From contig QPGA01000025.1 of assembly GCA_003332265.1 (NCBI GenBank), forward strand, positions 1-60,909: a stretch of DNA of 60,909 bases. Reading direction: 5' to 3'. Positions within the stretch are counted from its first letter, which is position 1. Every line of letters begins with the position of its first letter. Below, one piece after another: positions 37,197 through 46,025 of this stretch. The notes under the pieces are model-generated. The model saw nothing but the letters and a program-made list of their open reading frames with translations, did not search any database and was not told the DNA's origin. A program made the position numbers and the translations under genes. Source of the stretch: Candidatus Accumulibacter meliphilus (GTDB lineage: Bacteria > Pseudomonadota > Gammaproteobacteria > Burkholderiales > Rhodocyclaceae).

Positions 37197-39827
37197 ATGA
37201 AAAGCCCCCCCATCAGCAGCGCCGAAATTCGCGAGAAGTTCCTCAAGTTCTTTGCATCCAAAGGCCATCAGATCGTCGCTTCGAGCTCGCTGGTGCCGCA
37301 TGACGACCCGACGCTGTTGTTCACCAACGCCGGCATGAACCAGTTCAAGGACGTCTTTCTCGGTTTCGACAAGCGTCCCTATCAGCGGGCGACGACGTCC
37401 CAGAAGTGCGTTCGCGCCGGTGGCAAGCACAACGACCTCGAAAATGTCGGCTACACGGCGCGTCACCATACTTTTTTCGAAATGCTCGGCAATTTCTCCT
37501 TCGGCGATTACTTCAAGCTGGATGCGATCCGCTACGCCTGGGAATTGCTCGTCGATGTTTATGGCCTGCCTGCAGATCGGTTGTGGGTGACCGTCTATGC
37601 CGAGGACGACGAAGCCTACGCCATCTGGACCAAAGAGATCGGCGTGCCCGCCGAGCGAGTGATCCGCATTGGCGACAACAAAGGCGCGCGCTACGCCTCC
37701 GACAACTTCTGGATGATGGGCGATACCGGTCCCTGTGGTCCGTGCACCGAGATTTTTTACGATCACGGCGAAGACATTCCTGGTGGTCCCCCCGGTTCGC
37801 CCGACGAAGAGGGTGACCGTTACATCGAGATCTGGAACAACGTCTTCATGCAGTTCAACCGCGATGAGGCCGGCGTCATGCACCCCTTGCCGAAGCCATC
37901 GGTCGACACCGGCATGGGGCTCGAACGGACGGCGGCGGTCCTGCAGCATGTGCACAGCAACTACGAGATTGATCTGTTTGTCCGCCTGATTGCTGCCGCG
38001 GCCCGCGAAACCGCGTCTGCCGATAGCGACAGCCCATCGCTGCGGGTGCTCGCCGACCACATTCGCGCCTGTTCCTTTCTCCTTGCCGACGGTGTCATTC
38101 CGGGTAACGAAGGCCGCGGCTACGTCCTGCGGCGGATCATCCGGCGAGCCATTCGGCATGGCTACAAGCTGGGTGCACGTGCCGCTTTCTTCCACCGCAT
38201 GGTGCCCGACCTGGTCGCTGAAATGGGTGCCGCCTACCCCGAACTGGTGAGCAGCCAGGAGCGCGTCGGCGAAGTCCTGCGCCAGGAAGAGGTGCGCTTT
38301 TTCGAAACCATCGAGCACGGTATGAGCCTCCTCGAAAGCGAACTCGCGGCCTTGGCCGGCGACGGCGTTTTCAACGGCGCCATCGCCTTCAAGCTGCATG
38401 ACACCTTTGGTTTCCCCCTCGATCTGACGGCCGATGTCTGCCGTGAGCGGGGTGTCAGCGTCGATGTCGCCGCTTTTGATGCGGCGATGGCCCATCAGAA
38501 AGAGCAGGCACGCGCCGCCGGCAAGTTCCGGATGGCTGCCGCGCTCGACTACAGCGGTCCGGAGACGGCTTTTCACGGTTATGACGCGCTCGACTTCAAC
38601 GGCCAGGTGCTGGCGCTATACCGGGACGGTAGCCCGGTCGATGAGCTCAAGGAAGGCGAACTGGGCGTCGTCGTTGTCGACGAGACGCCGTTCTACGCCG
38701 AGTCGGGTGGTCAGGTCGGCGACCGCGGCGTGCTGCAGGGCACGCAGGGTATTTTCTCCGTTGAGGATACGCAGAAAATACAGGCCGCTGTCTTCGGTCA
38801 TCAGGGGATCGTCAGAACCGGCGCGATCGCCGTCGGCGACACGCTCGCCGCCCGCGTCGATGTCGTCGCGCGCGCCCGCACGGTGCGCAACCACTCGGCG
38901 ACGCACCTGATGCACAAGGCCTTGCGCGAAGTGCTTGGCGCGCACGTGCAGCAGAAGGGGTCGCTGGTGGACCCGGAGAAGACACGGTTCGACTTTGCGC
39001 ACAATGCGCCGCTGAGTGCCGACGAGATTCGCCGCGTCGAGCGCCTCGTCAATGACGAGATCCTCAGCAATGCTGCTGCCGAGGCGCGCGTCATGGCCAT
39101 CGACGAGGCTCGCAAAGCGGGGGCGATGATGCTTTTCGGCGAGAAGTACGGCGATCAGGTGCGCGTGCAGACGATCGGTTCGTCGATCGAATTCTGCGGC
39201 GGTGTGCATGTTCGCCGCACGGGCGATATCGGTCTCTTCAAAATCGTCTCCGAGACCGGCGTCGCGGCTGGCATCAGGCGTGTCGAGGCTGTTACCGGTG
39301 ATGTCGCCTTGGCGCTGGTGCAGCAGCAGCAGGCGATGCTGGCTGAAGCGGCAGCGGCTTTCAAGGCGCCGATCGCCGAGGTCCCGGCCAAGCTCGCGCA
39401 GGTGCTCGAAAATGTTCGTGCGCTGGAAAAGGAACTGGCGCGCCTGAAGGCCAAGCTGGCGTCCGCGCAAGGCGACGACATGCTCACGCAGGCGGTCGAT
39501 ATCAAGGGGGTCAAGGTTCTCGCGACGCTCATGGAAGGCGCGGACGTCAACGCCCTGCGCGCCGCGGTCGACAAGTTGCGTGACAAGTTGAAGAGCGCAG
39601 TTGTTGTCGTCTCTTCCACCAGCGAAGGCAAGGTAACGCTGATTGCCGGGGTCACCGCCGACCTGACCGGCAAGCTCAAGGCTGGCGAACTGGTGAATAT
39701 GGTCGCCCGCCAGATCGGCGGCAAAGGTGGTGGTCGGCCGGACATGGCGCAAGCCGGCGGCAACGAACCGGAAAAGCTGCCGGCTGCGCTGGCCTCGGTG
39801 CCGGCATGGGTCGAACAGCGCCTGTGA
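37197..39827 (+). CDS. alaS: Alanyl-tRNA synthetase
   Basis: 876 residues, matching E. coli AlaRS in length. Class II aminoacylation domain from [16 protein letters not shown]; the editing domain carries [10 protein letters not shown] (His about 566 and 570) and [11 protein letters not shown] (Cys667, equivalent to the zinc-binding Cys666 region). The C-terminal C-Ala part ends with [18 protein letters not shown] at 37197 is preferred over an in-frame TTG at 37167 because it begins the conserved region at the normal distance. TAAAAT at 37152 is a possible -10. Confidence 0.97.
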   Translation: MKSPPISSAEIREKFLKFFASKGHQIVASSSLVPHDDPTLLFTNAGMNQFKDVFLGFDKRPYQRATTSQKCVRAGGKHNDLENVGYTARHHTFFEMLGNFSFGDYFKLDAIRYAWELLVDVYGLPADRLWVTVYAEDDEAYAIWTKEIGVPAERVIRIGDNKGARYASDNFWMMGDTGPCGPCTEIFYDHGEDIPGGPPGSPDEEGDRYIEIWNNVFMQFNRDEAGVMHPLPKPSVDTGMGLERTAAVLQHVHSNYEIDLFVRLIAAAARETASADSDSPSLRVLADHIRACSFLLADGVIPGNEGRGYVLRRIIRRAIRHGYKLGARAAFFHRMVPDLVAEMGAAYPELVSSQERVGEVLRQEEVRFFETIEHGMSLLESELAALAGDGVFNGAIAFKLHDTFGFPLDLTADVCRERGVSVDVAAFDAAMAHQKEQARAAGKFRMAAALDYSGPETAFHGYDALDFNGQVLALYRDGSPVDELKEGELGVVVVDETPFYAESGGQVGDRGVLQGTQGIFSVEDTQKIQAAVFGHQGIVRTGAIAVGDTLAARVDVVARARTVRNHSATHLMHKALREVLGAHVQQKGSLVDPEKTRFDFAHNAPLSADEIRRVERLVNDEILSNAAAEARVMAIDEARKAGAMMLFGEKYGDQVRVQTIGSSIEFCGGVHVRRTGDIGLFKIVSETGVAAGIRRVEAVTGDVALALVQQQQAMLAEAAAAFKAPIAEVPAKLAQVLENVRALEKELARLKAKLASAQGDDMLTQAVDIKGVKVLATLMEGADVNALRAAVDKLRDKLKSAVVVVSSTSEGKVTLIAGVTADLTGKLKAGELVNMVARQIGGKGGGRPDMAQAGGNEPEKLPAALASVPAWVEQRL

Positions 39828-39862
39828 TTCAGCCGCGGGCAAGGATCTGACCTGGAACCGGA

Positions 39863-40930
39863 ATGATAACGAAGCCAACAATGCAGCACTTCGCCAGTGA
39901 CAACTACGCGGGCATCTGCCCGGAGGCGCTGGCCGCCTTGCTGGCGGCCAACGCTGGCCATGTCCGCTCCTACGGCGATGACCAGTGGACCCTGCGCGCT
40001 GCCGACCGCTTGCGCGAAGTGTTCGAGACCGAGTGCGACGTGTACTTTGTCTTCAACGGGACGGCGGCCAATTCGCTGGCGCTCGCCGCACTTTGCCAGT
40101 CTTACCACAGCGTCATTTGCCACCAGTTGGCGCACGTCGAAACCGACGAGTGCGGCGCCCCGGAATTCTTTTCCAACGGCGCCAAGTTGCTCGCGCTCGC
40201 CGGTGAAGAGGGCAAGCTGACGCCGGCGGTGATCGAAGAAGCGGTGACCCGGCGCAGCGATATCCATTATCCCAAGCCGAAAGTCGTGACCCTGACCCAG
40301 GCCAGCGAAGTGGGCACCGTCTACCGTCCCGACGAATTACGCGCCATCACCACGACGGCCCGCGAGATGGGTCTGCGGGTGCACATGGACGGCGCCCGTT
40401 TTGCCAATGCCGTCGCCAGCCTTGGCGTTTCGCCGGCCGAGCTGACCTGGCGCGCGGGGGTCGACGTGCTCTGCTTCGGCGGCACGAAGATGGGGCTGCC
40501 GATTGGCGAAGCGGTTGTTTTCTTCGACCGTCGCCTGGCCGAAGACTTTGCCTATCGCTGCAAACAGGCCGGCCAGCTGGCGTCGAAGATGCGCTACCTT
40601 TCCGCACCGTGGCTCGGCATTCTCGAAAACGACAGCTGGTTACGCCACGCCGCGCACGCCAACGCGATGGCCCGGCGACTGGCCAGCGGCCTGGCAGAAA
40701 TCGCTGGTTTGCCGACGCTTTTTCCGGTCGACGCCAATGGCGTTTTCGTACACCTGCCGAGCGTCGTCGAGCAGGGCCTGCGCGAGCGCGGCTGGCTCTT
40801 CTACACCTTCATCGGTGCCGGTGGCGCACGCCTGATGTGCGGCTGGGATACTGCGCCGGAGACCGTTGATCGCTTTATCGAGGATGTCCGCGCGTTGTCG
40901 ACGTTGTCGGCACTGCCGACAAGCTCGTGA
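39863..40930 (+). CDS. ltaE: Low-specificity L-threonine aldolase
   Basis: PLP enzyme cleaving threonine and allo-threonine to glycine and acetaldehyde. 355 residues. Family motifs: FASDNYAG at the start, FVFNGTAANSLAL, HMDGARFANA with the PLP-binding Asp, and the Schiff-base Lys at about 210 in FGGTKMGLPIGEAVVFF. The gene overlaps the following Nudix gene (GTGA). It may form an operon with alaS 35 bp upstream. Confidence 0.93.
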   Translation: MITKPTMQHFASDNYAGICPEALAALLAANAGHVRSYGDDQWTLRAADRLREVFETECDVYFVFNGTAANSLALAALCQSYHSVICHQLAHVETDECGAPEFFSNGAKLLALAGEEGKLTPAVIEEAVTRRSDIHYPKPKVVTLTQASEVGTVYRPDELRAITTTAREMGLRVHMDGARFANAVASLGVSPAELTWRAGVDVLCFGGTKMGLPIGEAVVFFDRRLAEDFAYRCKQAGQLASKMRYLSAPWLGILENDSWLRHAAHANAMARRLASGLAEIAGLPTLFPVDANGVFVHLPSVVEQGLRERGWLFYTFIGAGGARLMCGWDTAPETVDRFIEDVRALSTLSALPTSS

Positions 40931-41418
40931 CCGACGCCTGGCAGTTCTGTCCCTGCTGTGCCGCTGCTCTCGATTCCTGCGAGGAGGGCGGTCTCCTTCG
41001 GCTTGCTTGCGGTGCAGGCTGTGGCTTTGTGCATTGGGACAACCCGGCACCGGTGCTGGCGGCCCTGGTCGAGTATCAGGGACAGGTCGTGCTGGCGCGT
41101 AACCGGGCCTGGGCCGCAGGGGCGTTCGGGCTGATCACCGGTTTTCTCGAGCGTGGCGAAGACCCGGCGGCCGGTGTCGCACGTGAGGTCAAGGAAGAAC
41201 TGGCACTGGACACCCTGGCGACGACGCTGATCGGCGTCTATCCTTTCGCCCGCAAGCACGAAGTGATCATCGCCTACCATGTCGTCGGGCAAGGGGAGAT
41301 CGGCCTCAACGAAGAGCTTGCCGAGTTCCGGCTGATTGCACCCGACAAGCTGAAGCCCTGGGATTTTGGAACCGGGTTGGCGGTGAGTGACTGGTTGGCG
41401 CGGCGCACTGGGTTCTGA
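40927..41418 (+). CDS. Nudix hydrolase with N-terminal zinc ribbon
   Basis: 163 residues. Residues 8-38 carry a four-Cys ribbon (CPCC and, after 17 residues, C-x3-C), as in NudC/NADH pyrophosphatase-like Nudix proteins. The Nudix box GFLERGEDPAAGVAREVKEE is complete except that the Gly after EE-x is Ala. Cytoplasmic; the substrate is unknown, probably a nucleoside diphosphate derivative. It starts at GTG, overlapping the ltaE stop. Confidence 0.85.
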   Translation: MTDAWQFCPCCAAALDSCEEGGLLRLACGAGCGFVHWDNPAPVLAALVEYQGQVVLARNRAWAAGAFGLITGFLERGEDPAAGVAREVKEELALDTLATTLIGVYPFARKHEVIIAYHVVGQGEIGLNEELAEFRLIAPDKLKPWDFGTGLAVSDWLARRTGF

Positions 41419-41573
41419 AGGCGTTCGCCGGTACGGCTCAGCTTGGCCGTTGGTGCAGCCTTAGCCAGGGCCGTGCGGGCTGGGCCGGCGGCCCCGGCAG
41501 CACGCCTTCTTGGCCTACAATAGCGGCTTTGCCGGCAGAATACCGTCGTGCAAGGGCTTGCCAATAACAAACC

Positions 41574-41714
41574 ATGAAAACCAATCCGCGCCTGACCTGG
41601 AGTCCTCGCAAACGGCGTGATGACGCGCCAGCCAGTGACCCTGGCCAGAACATGATCGACGCCGCTCTCTCGGTTCGTCCGGCCGATCAGTATCAGAACC
41701 GACTGGCGCTCTGA
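41574..41714 (+). CDS. Possible small basic protein upstream of the LPS kinase
   Basis: 46 codons beginning MKTNPRLTWSPRKRRDD and ending NRLAL. The stop is two bases before the GTG of the kinase gene, so translational coupling is possible. TACAAT at 41516-41521 could be its -10. No recognised domain. The arrangement, not the sequence, is the support; it might be only the leader of the kinase gene. Confidence 0.4.
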   Translation: MKTNPRLTWSPRKRRDDAPASDPGQNMIDAALSVRPADQYQNRLAL

Positions 41715-41716
41715 CC

Positions 41717-42502
41717 GTGCTCAAGGAATATTTCAACGACGCCTGGTTGCCCATCCTGCAGCACAACCATCTGGAGAGCTTCGAAGCTCTGTGGGAGCTG
41801 AACAAGGATGAATGGTTCGAGCCGCCAAACTACAGGCGAGGTGGCTGGAGCGGTGTCATCCGAACAAGTATCGCTCTCCCTGAGGGCGGAAAAGTCGGGG
41901 TTTTCATCAAGCGTCAGGAAAATCATTTCTTCCGCTCATGGCGAAATCTTTTCCGGCTCACGGCCACTTTGGAACGAGAATTCCGAAATATTCTCAACTT
42001 TCGCAAGCTTGGCGTGCCCACGCTGGAACCGATCTATTACTGTCAGAAGACCGTTGCCGGAAAGCTGCGAGCAATCGTGGTTACCCGGGAGCTTGCAGGC
42101 TATCAGCCTCTCGATGCGCCGTGCTACAAACCAATAGACCAGTTAGCCAAAGGCAGACGCCGGCCATTGATCGCCCGAGTGGCGAAGACGCTGCGTCAGA
42201 TGCACGATGAACGCCTGCAACATAACTGCCTGTACCTGAAGCATATCTTCGTCAAGGAAGAGCCCGGCGAGGCCGCCGACGTGCGCCTGATCGATCTCGA
42301 AAAAGCCAAGTGGCGGCCGATCAGGTCGATTATCGCGACACGCGATTTGTACTCGCTGTATCGCTGCGCTGAAGGCTGGTCAAGGACCGATCGTCTCAGA
42401 TTCTTCCTGGCCTATCGCGACGAAGATCATCTGAGTGTGGAGTCAAAAAAACTCCTGCGCCGTATCGTCAAGAGATTGGTCGACAACAATCGCCGGGTTT
42501 GA
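41717..42502 (+). CDS. Lipopolysaccharide kinase of the InaA/WaaP type
   Basis: 261-residue small kinase fold that phosphorylates LPS core sugars at the inner membrane, stabilising the outer membrane. The glycine-loop region is around GGWSGVIRTSIA, a Lys follows in GVFIKRQENHF, the catalytic loop is HNCLYLKHIF and the metal-binding segment LIDLEKAKWR. The start is GTG. WaaF lies 12 kb away, so the window holds two LPS-core genes, not in one operon. The exact sugar (Kdo or heptose) cannot be told. Confidence 0.85.
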   Translation: MLKEYFNDAWLPILQHNHLESFEALWELNKDEWFEPPNYRRGGWSGVIRTSIALPEGGKVGVFIKRQENHFFRSWRNLFRLTATLEREFRNILNFRKLGVPTLEPIYYCQKTVAGKLRAIVVTRELAGYQPLDAPCYKPIDQLAKGRRRPLIARVAKTLRQMHDERLQHNCLYLKHIFVKEEPGEAADVRLIDLEKAKWRPIRSIIATRDLYSLYRCAEGWSRTDRLRFFLAYRDEDHLSVESKKLLRRIVKRLVDNNRRV

Positions 42503-43436
42503 AGTCTGTGGGTCAGCGCTTGCTGCTGGCGCGCAGCGCTGCCTGACATTCCTCAGCGGGGCCAGGATTGTTTGCAGCCAACCGTCGTTCCGCCTCACCG
42601 AGCTATCGACGACCCGTTCGACCGCAATGTGTTCGAGCTATCTTCGCGCGGCAGAACGCTGTAGCGACCGGTCTGACCAACGCTGCTGGGCCGTTCGCGC
42701 TCGGCTGACCACTGGCCAGCGGTGGTAATCGCAGTTCCACGACGCCTATTTTTCTCAGAGCGTTGAAAACCGGATTGCTTCTTGACTGAGCTTGATACGC
42801 CTACTAGACTGGTTTTCGTGGTGTTGAACGATTTCTGTCCGGCTGGTGAGTGCGCAGATAGTCGGGCATCCTCCCCCAAACCCCCTCTCAATGGAGCGCA
42901 AACGCGCTGGGCATTTGCTGTACCACTCACGTCTTGCTGTCGGTTTTCCCCCTTGCATGCTTTTTTCCATACGGGCGCGGCGTATAACCGGACGTAGTTC
43001 CGATTCACCGGATTTTCGGTATTACCAACGGACGTCCGGGAATGTCAAACAGCCGCAACCCAGCGATTGGCCCATTACGGGAAGATTGAAAATTGGCCGT
43101 TCGGTCAGCACGAATGTGGTGGTAGGCCAAGAAAGTAGGGTCTTACTTTTTTTTTCCACAAGCAGGGCTGGCCGGTGTGCCGGACTCCTGCTTGAGTCGA
43201 CCATGGATCAGTGCAGTGTCCAATGCATTTCAGTGTTCGGCGAACCATTTTCTGCCATGCGTTTCAGGTCAGATGCCCTTGACAGGGGGCGTCGAGGGTA
43301 GGGGAGTTCGGTGCACGGTGATCCGGGCCCAGCATGCAAGCTGATGCAATGGCAAACCATGAGCGCGCAGCAAGGGGCCAAAACGAGCGAACCGGATTAC
43401 GCGTGCCAAATCGCCAAGCGAGGAGGGCCCTGAAGA
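42503..43436. other. 934-bp region without a credible gene, left border of the TIR/STAND unit
   Basis: Lower GC than the surroundings. Several frames of 60-150 codons occur on both strands but overlap each other and have no ribosome sites or familiar motifs. A nine-T run (43147-43155) and a two-step hairpin (43159-43194) are the only structures seen. It could be decayed insertion DNA. The TIR gene ribosome site, AGGAGG, is at 43421-43426; no strong promoter is seen. Confidence 0.55.
43159..43194. repeat. Two-step inverted repeat
   Basis: CAAGCAGG (43159-43166) pairs with CCTGCTTG (43187-43194), and inside it CCGG-TGTG-CCGG (43172-43183). The T-run lies on the 5' side, so it is not a terminator for either strand. 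Confidence 0.45.
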
Positions 43437-46025
43437 ATGAGCACAGCACGGCTATTCATCAGCTACAGCCACAAGGACGCCAGCTGGTTGGAGAACGTCC
43501 TGCCGCATCTGGGCATTCTCGACGCGCAAGGCCTGGTGAGCGCTTGGGCTGACACCGACATCAAACCTGGTGACCGCTGGCAAGAACGCATCGACGCTGC
43601 CATCGGGGAGGCGGAGGTAGCGGTACTTCTGGTCTCGGTGAATTTCCTCAACTCCGAATTTATCATGAAGTACGAACTACCCACTCTCCTGGCGATCATG
43701 AACGGCGAGAAGAAAGGCCGCTTGCGCCGTGTCGTGCCGCTACTTCTCAGGCAGTGCAGGTGGGCGTCCGTTGCCGAGTTAGAGCAGTTGGAGATGCGTC
43801 CGAAAGTGCATGGCAATGTTGAAGCACTCGAGGGTTTGAGTCAGCACCAGCAAGACGTTCATCTGACGGATTTCGCCGAGCAGGTGAGCAAGCTTCTGTT
43901 CGACGCGCCGAGATCGGAGGGGAAGGTAGCGGCAGCGGCAGGCGCCGCCGCCGTGGCCGTCATTGGTGCCAAGGACTACGCAACCCTGGAGCTGCGGATT
44001 GCGCACAGTGCCTGGAATAGCTACCGGGTGGAACTGTGCTTCACCTGGTCGGGTAGCCGTAAAGAGGACTTCGTGTGCCGCTACGGCGTTTGCCTGAACC
44101 TGGACGCCTTTGCCGTGATCGAGGACGCGGAAGATTACGCGTTGGAGCTGCGTAAGGTGCTATTCCCGAAACCAGAAAATTGGGCTGCGGTGAGCCTCGC
44201 CAGGGAACGCGCCGAAGCGAAACGCGTGAAACTTCGGGTGCGCATTTGCATCGATCGGAGTGCGCGCGAATTGCACTCCCTCCGCTGGGAGAAGTTGACG
44301 GTCTGGGGTGGCTCTGATAATCCGCTGGCCCTGGCTTCTGTTGCCTTTGCTCGATATGTTCTGGGCTACGGCGGTGGCTCGCACGCCACCCTGGTGCGGC
44401 GCAGCGCCGAACCCAGAGCGTTGTTGCTGGGGCTTGCGGTCACGCCTGCCGATCGGAGCAGTAACGACGACAGCACTGAAACGCTGGAGCCGGTAGCGCA
44501 GGTACTCTCGGAGGCGGGTATCTGCTGCACTGTCGAACAGCACTGGTACGCGATCCCGGACTTGCGCGAGCTCTTGCGGAAGCACAAGGAAGTCGACTAC
44601 CTCTACGTGTTGATACGCGACTGTCCTTGCGATCCCCAGGGGGCGTTGCTATGCAATCCGGGCTCGGGTGATTTTGGGCCGACGGACCGTGTTCGCAGCG
44701 CCATTGCTGACGCTCTCGAGGCCATGGATCGTCTCCCCCGGCTGGTCGTCGTTGCGCCGAAGCTGGCGTCCACGGATACTCCGGTGGAAGCCAAGCCCTG
44801 GTCCTGGCTGGCGCATTTCGCGCACGAAATCGTCCAGCGCGGCGTGCTCGGGGTCGTCACTTTGCAGGAGTCACTAAATACTGCGACCTGGCTCCGGTTT
44901 CTTGCCCGATTCTTTGAGGAGTTGATGGCGCACGGGCTTTCTGACGAGGCGACGCGTGCCGCCCGGGAGAAAATTGTCAGCCTGCCCGAAGCGTCGGCGC
45001 CGGTGATGGTGACGCGCCTGCGTAGCGCCAGACTGTGGTACGAGCCGCACCTGATGGACGAGACGCGGCGCGACCAGACCTGGGATTTGCTCATCTCGCG
45101 CATCGCCGAAGGCCGTTGCACACCGATCGTCGGGCCCGGGGTCGATCACCGTGTCGCCCGCTTCCGCCAGCACATAGCCCAGGACTGGGCCGAGCGTTAT
45201 CAGTATCCACTGGCCATGCACGAACAGCTGAGTCTGCCTCAGGTCGCACAGTATATTGCCGCAACCCGTGGCGATGCCTACCTGGAGGAGGCCTTCAGCA
45301 AGGACTTGCGCGATTTCGCTCTGCAGCGCTATGGACACCTCCTCAAAGGGAGCGAGCGAGGCCTGCCCCTGACGAAAATGCTCTCGCTTATTGCTGGCAA
45401 GGTGCTGCTCGCCGAGCCTGATGACCCACACGTGGTGCTCGCCTCGCTGCCTTTTGCGACCTATGTCACGGCCAACTTCAACAACTTTCTTGCCGAAGCG
45501 CTTCGCCGCTCCGAGCCTGCGCGCGTGCCGACCGAGCTGGTCTTCAGCGCCGACTGTTCGTCGGAGACGGCCGCGGTGATTCAGGCTCCGAGTCCCGAAC
45601 AGCCGCTGGTTTACCACCTCTTCGGGCGGCTTGACGACATCGAGTCGCTGGTGTTGACCGAAGACGATTATTTCGACTTTCTGATCGACTTCTGGCGCGA
45701 GCACGAGCGCGTTCCCTCTGTGGTGCGCGCGGCACTGGCGAGTTCGAGTTTACTGTTCCTCGGTTTCAACCTGAATCAGTGGGACTTTCGTGTTCTCTTT
45801 CGCAGCCTGCTTAAGGGAGCAGGCCACCAAAAGCGGCGCAAGCAGTTGCATGTTGCCGTTCAGGTGGACCCTGACGACGACCAGATCACCGATCCGGACC
45901 GGGCACGCGAGTACCTGGAACAGTATTTCGAGGGCTTTTCTGAGAGCGAGGTGAGCATTTACTGGGGTTCCTCGGAGGACTTCCTTACGGAGTTACAACG
46001 GCAGTGGCGGGAGCGAGGATCATGA
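43437..46025 (+). CDS. TIR - degenerate CHAT-like - SIR2-like protein, candidate defence effector
   Basis: 862 residues in three parts. TIR domain at 5-150 (RLFISYSHKDASW, IKPGDRW, VLLVSVNFLNSEF) with Glu80 in KYELPTLL at the position of the NADase Glu. At 180-515 a CHAT-like region (ELHSLRWEKL, 278-287) lacks the His and Cys of a caspase-type protease: the HG position reads IRDCP and the Cys loop reads APKLAST. At 545-850 a SIR2-like domain (GPGVD 566-570, VTANFNN 677-683, YHLFG 726-730, FLGFNLNQWDF 774-784). No signal peptide or membrane segment. AGGAGG lies ten bases upstream. The stop overlaps the STAND gene (ATGA), so the two are made together. An NAD-depleting effector of an NLR-like system is the inferred role. 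Confidence 0.85.
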   Translation: MSTARLFISYSHKDASWLENVLPHLGILDAQGLVSAWADTDIKPGDRWQERIDAAIGEAEVAVLLVSVNFLNSEFIMKYELPTLLAIMNGEKKGRLRRVVPLLLRQCRWASVAELEQLEMRPKVHGNVEALEGLSQHQQDVHLTDFAEQVSKLLFDAPRSEGKVAAAAGAAAVAVIGAKDYATLELRIAHSAWNSYRVELCFTWSGSRKEDFVCRYGVCLNLDAFAVIEDAEDYALELRKVLFPKPENWAAVSLARERAEAKRVKLRVRICIDRSARELHSLRWEKLTVWGGSDNPLALASVAFARYVLGYGGGSHATLVRRSAEPRALLLGLAVTPADRSSNDDSTETLEPVAQVLSEAGICCTVEQHWYAIPDLRELLRKHKEVDYLYVLIRDCPCDPQGALLCNPGSGDFGPTDRVRSAIADALEAMDRLPRLVVVAPKLASTDTPVEAKPWSWLAHFAHEIVQRGVLGVVTLQESLNTATWLRFLARFFEELMAHGLSDEATRAAREKIVSLPEASAPVMVTRLRSARLWYEPHLMDETRRDQTWDLLISRIAEGRCTPIVGPGVDHRVARFRQHIAQDWAERYQYPLAMHEQLSLPQVAQYIAATRGDAYLEEAFSKDLRDFALQRYGHLLKGSERGLPLTKMLSLIAGKVLLAEPDDPHVVLASLPFATYVTANFNNFLAEALRRSEPARVPTELVFSADCSSETAAVIQAPSPEQPLVYHLFGRLDDIESLVLTEDDYFDFLIDFWREHERVPSVVRAALASSSLLFLGFNLNQWDFRVLFRSLLKGAGHQKRRKQLHVAVQVDPDDDQITDPDRAREYLEQYFEGFSESEVSIYWGSSEDFLTELQRQWRERGS

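Noticed and set aside
43279-43284. TTGACA upstream of the TIR gene as a -35 element
   Set aside because: A perfect hexamer, but no acceptable -10 lies 16-18 bp downstream, so I do not call a promoter.
42846-43301. 151-codon forward frame in the gene-poor region
   Set aside because: No ribosome site, no motif, and overlapped by equally long frames on the other strand.
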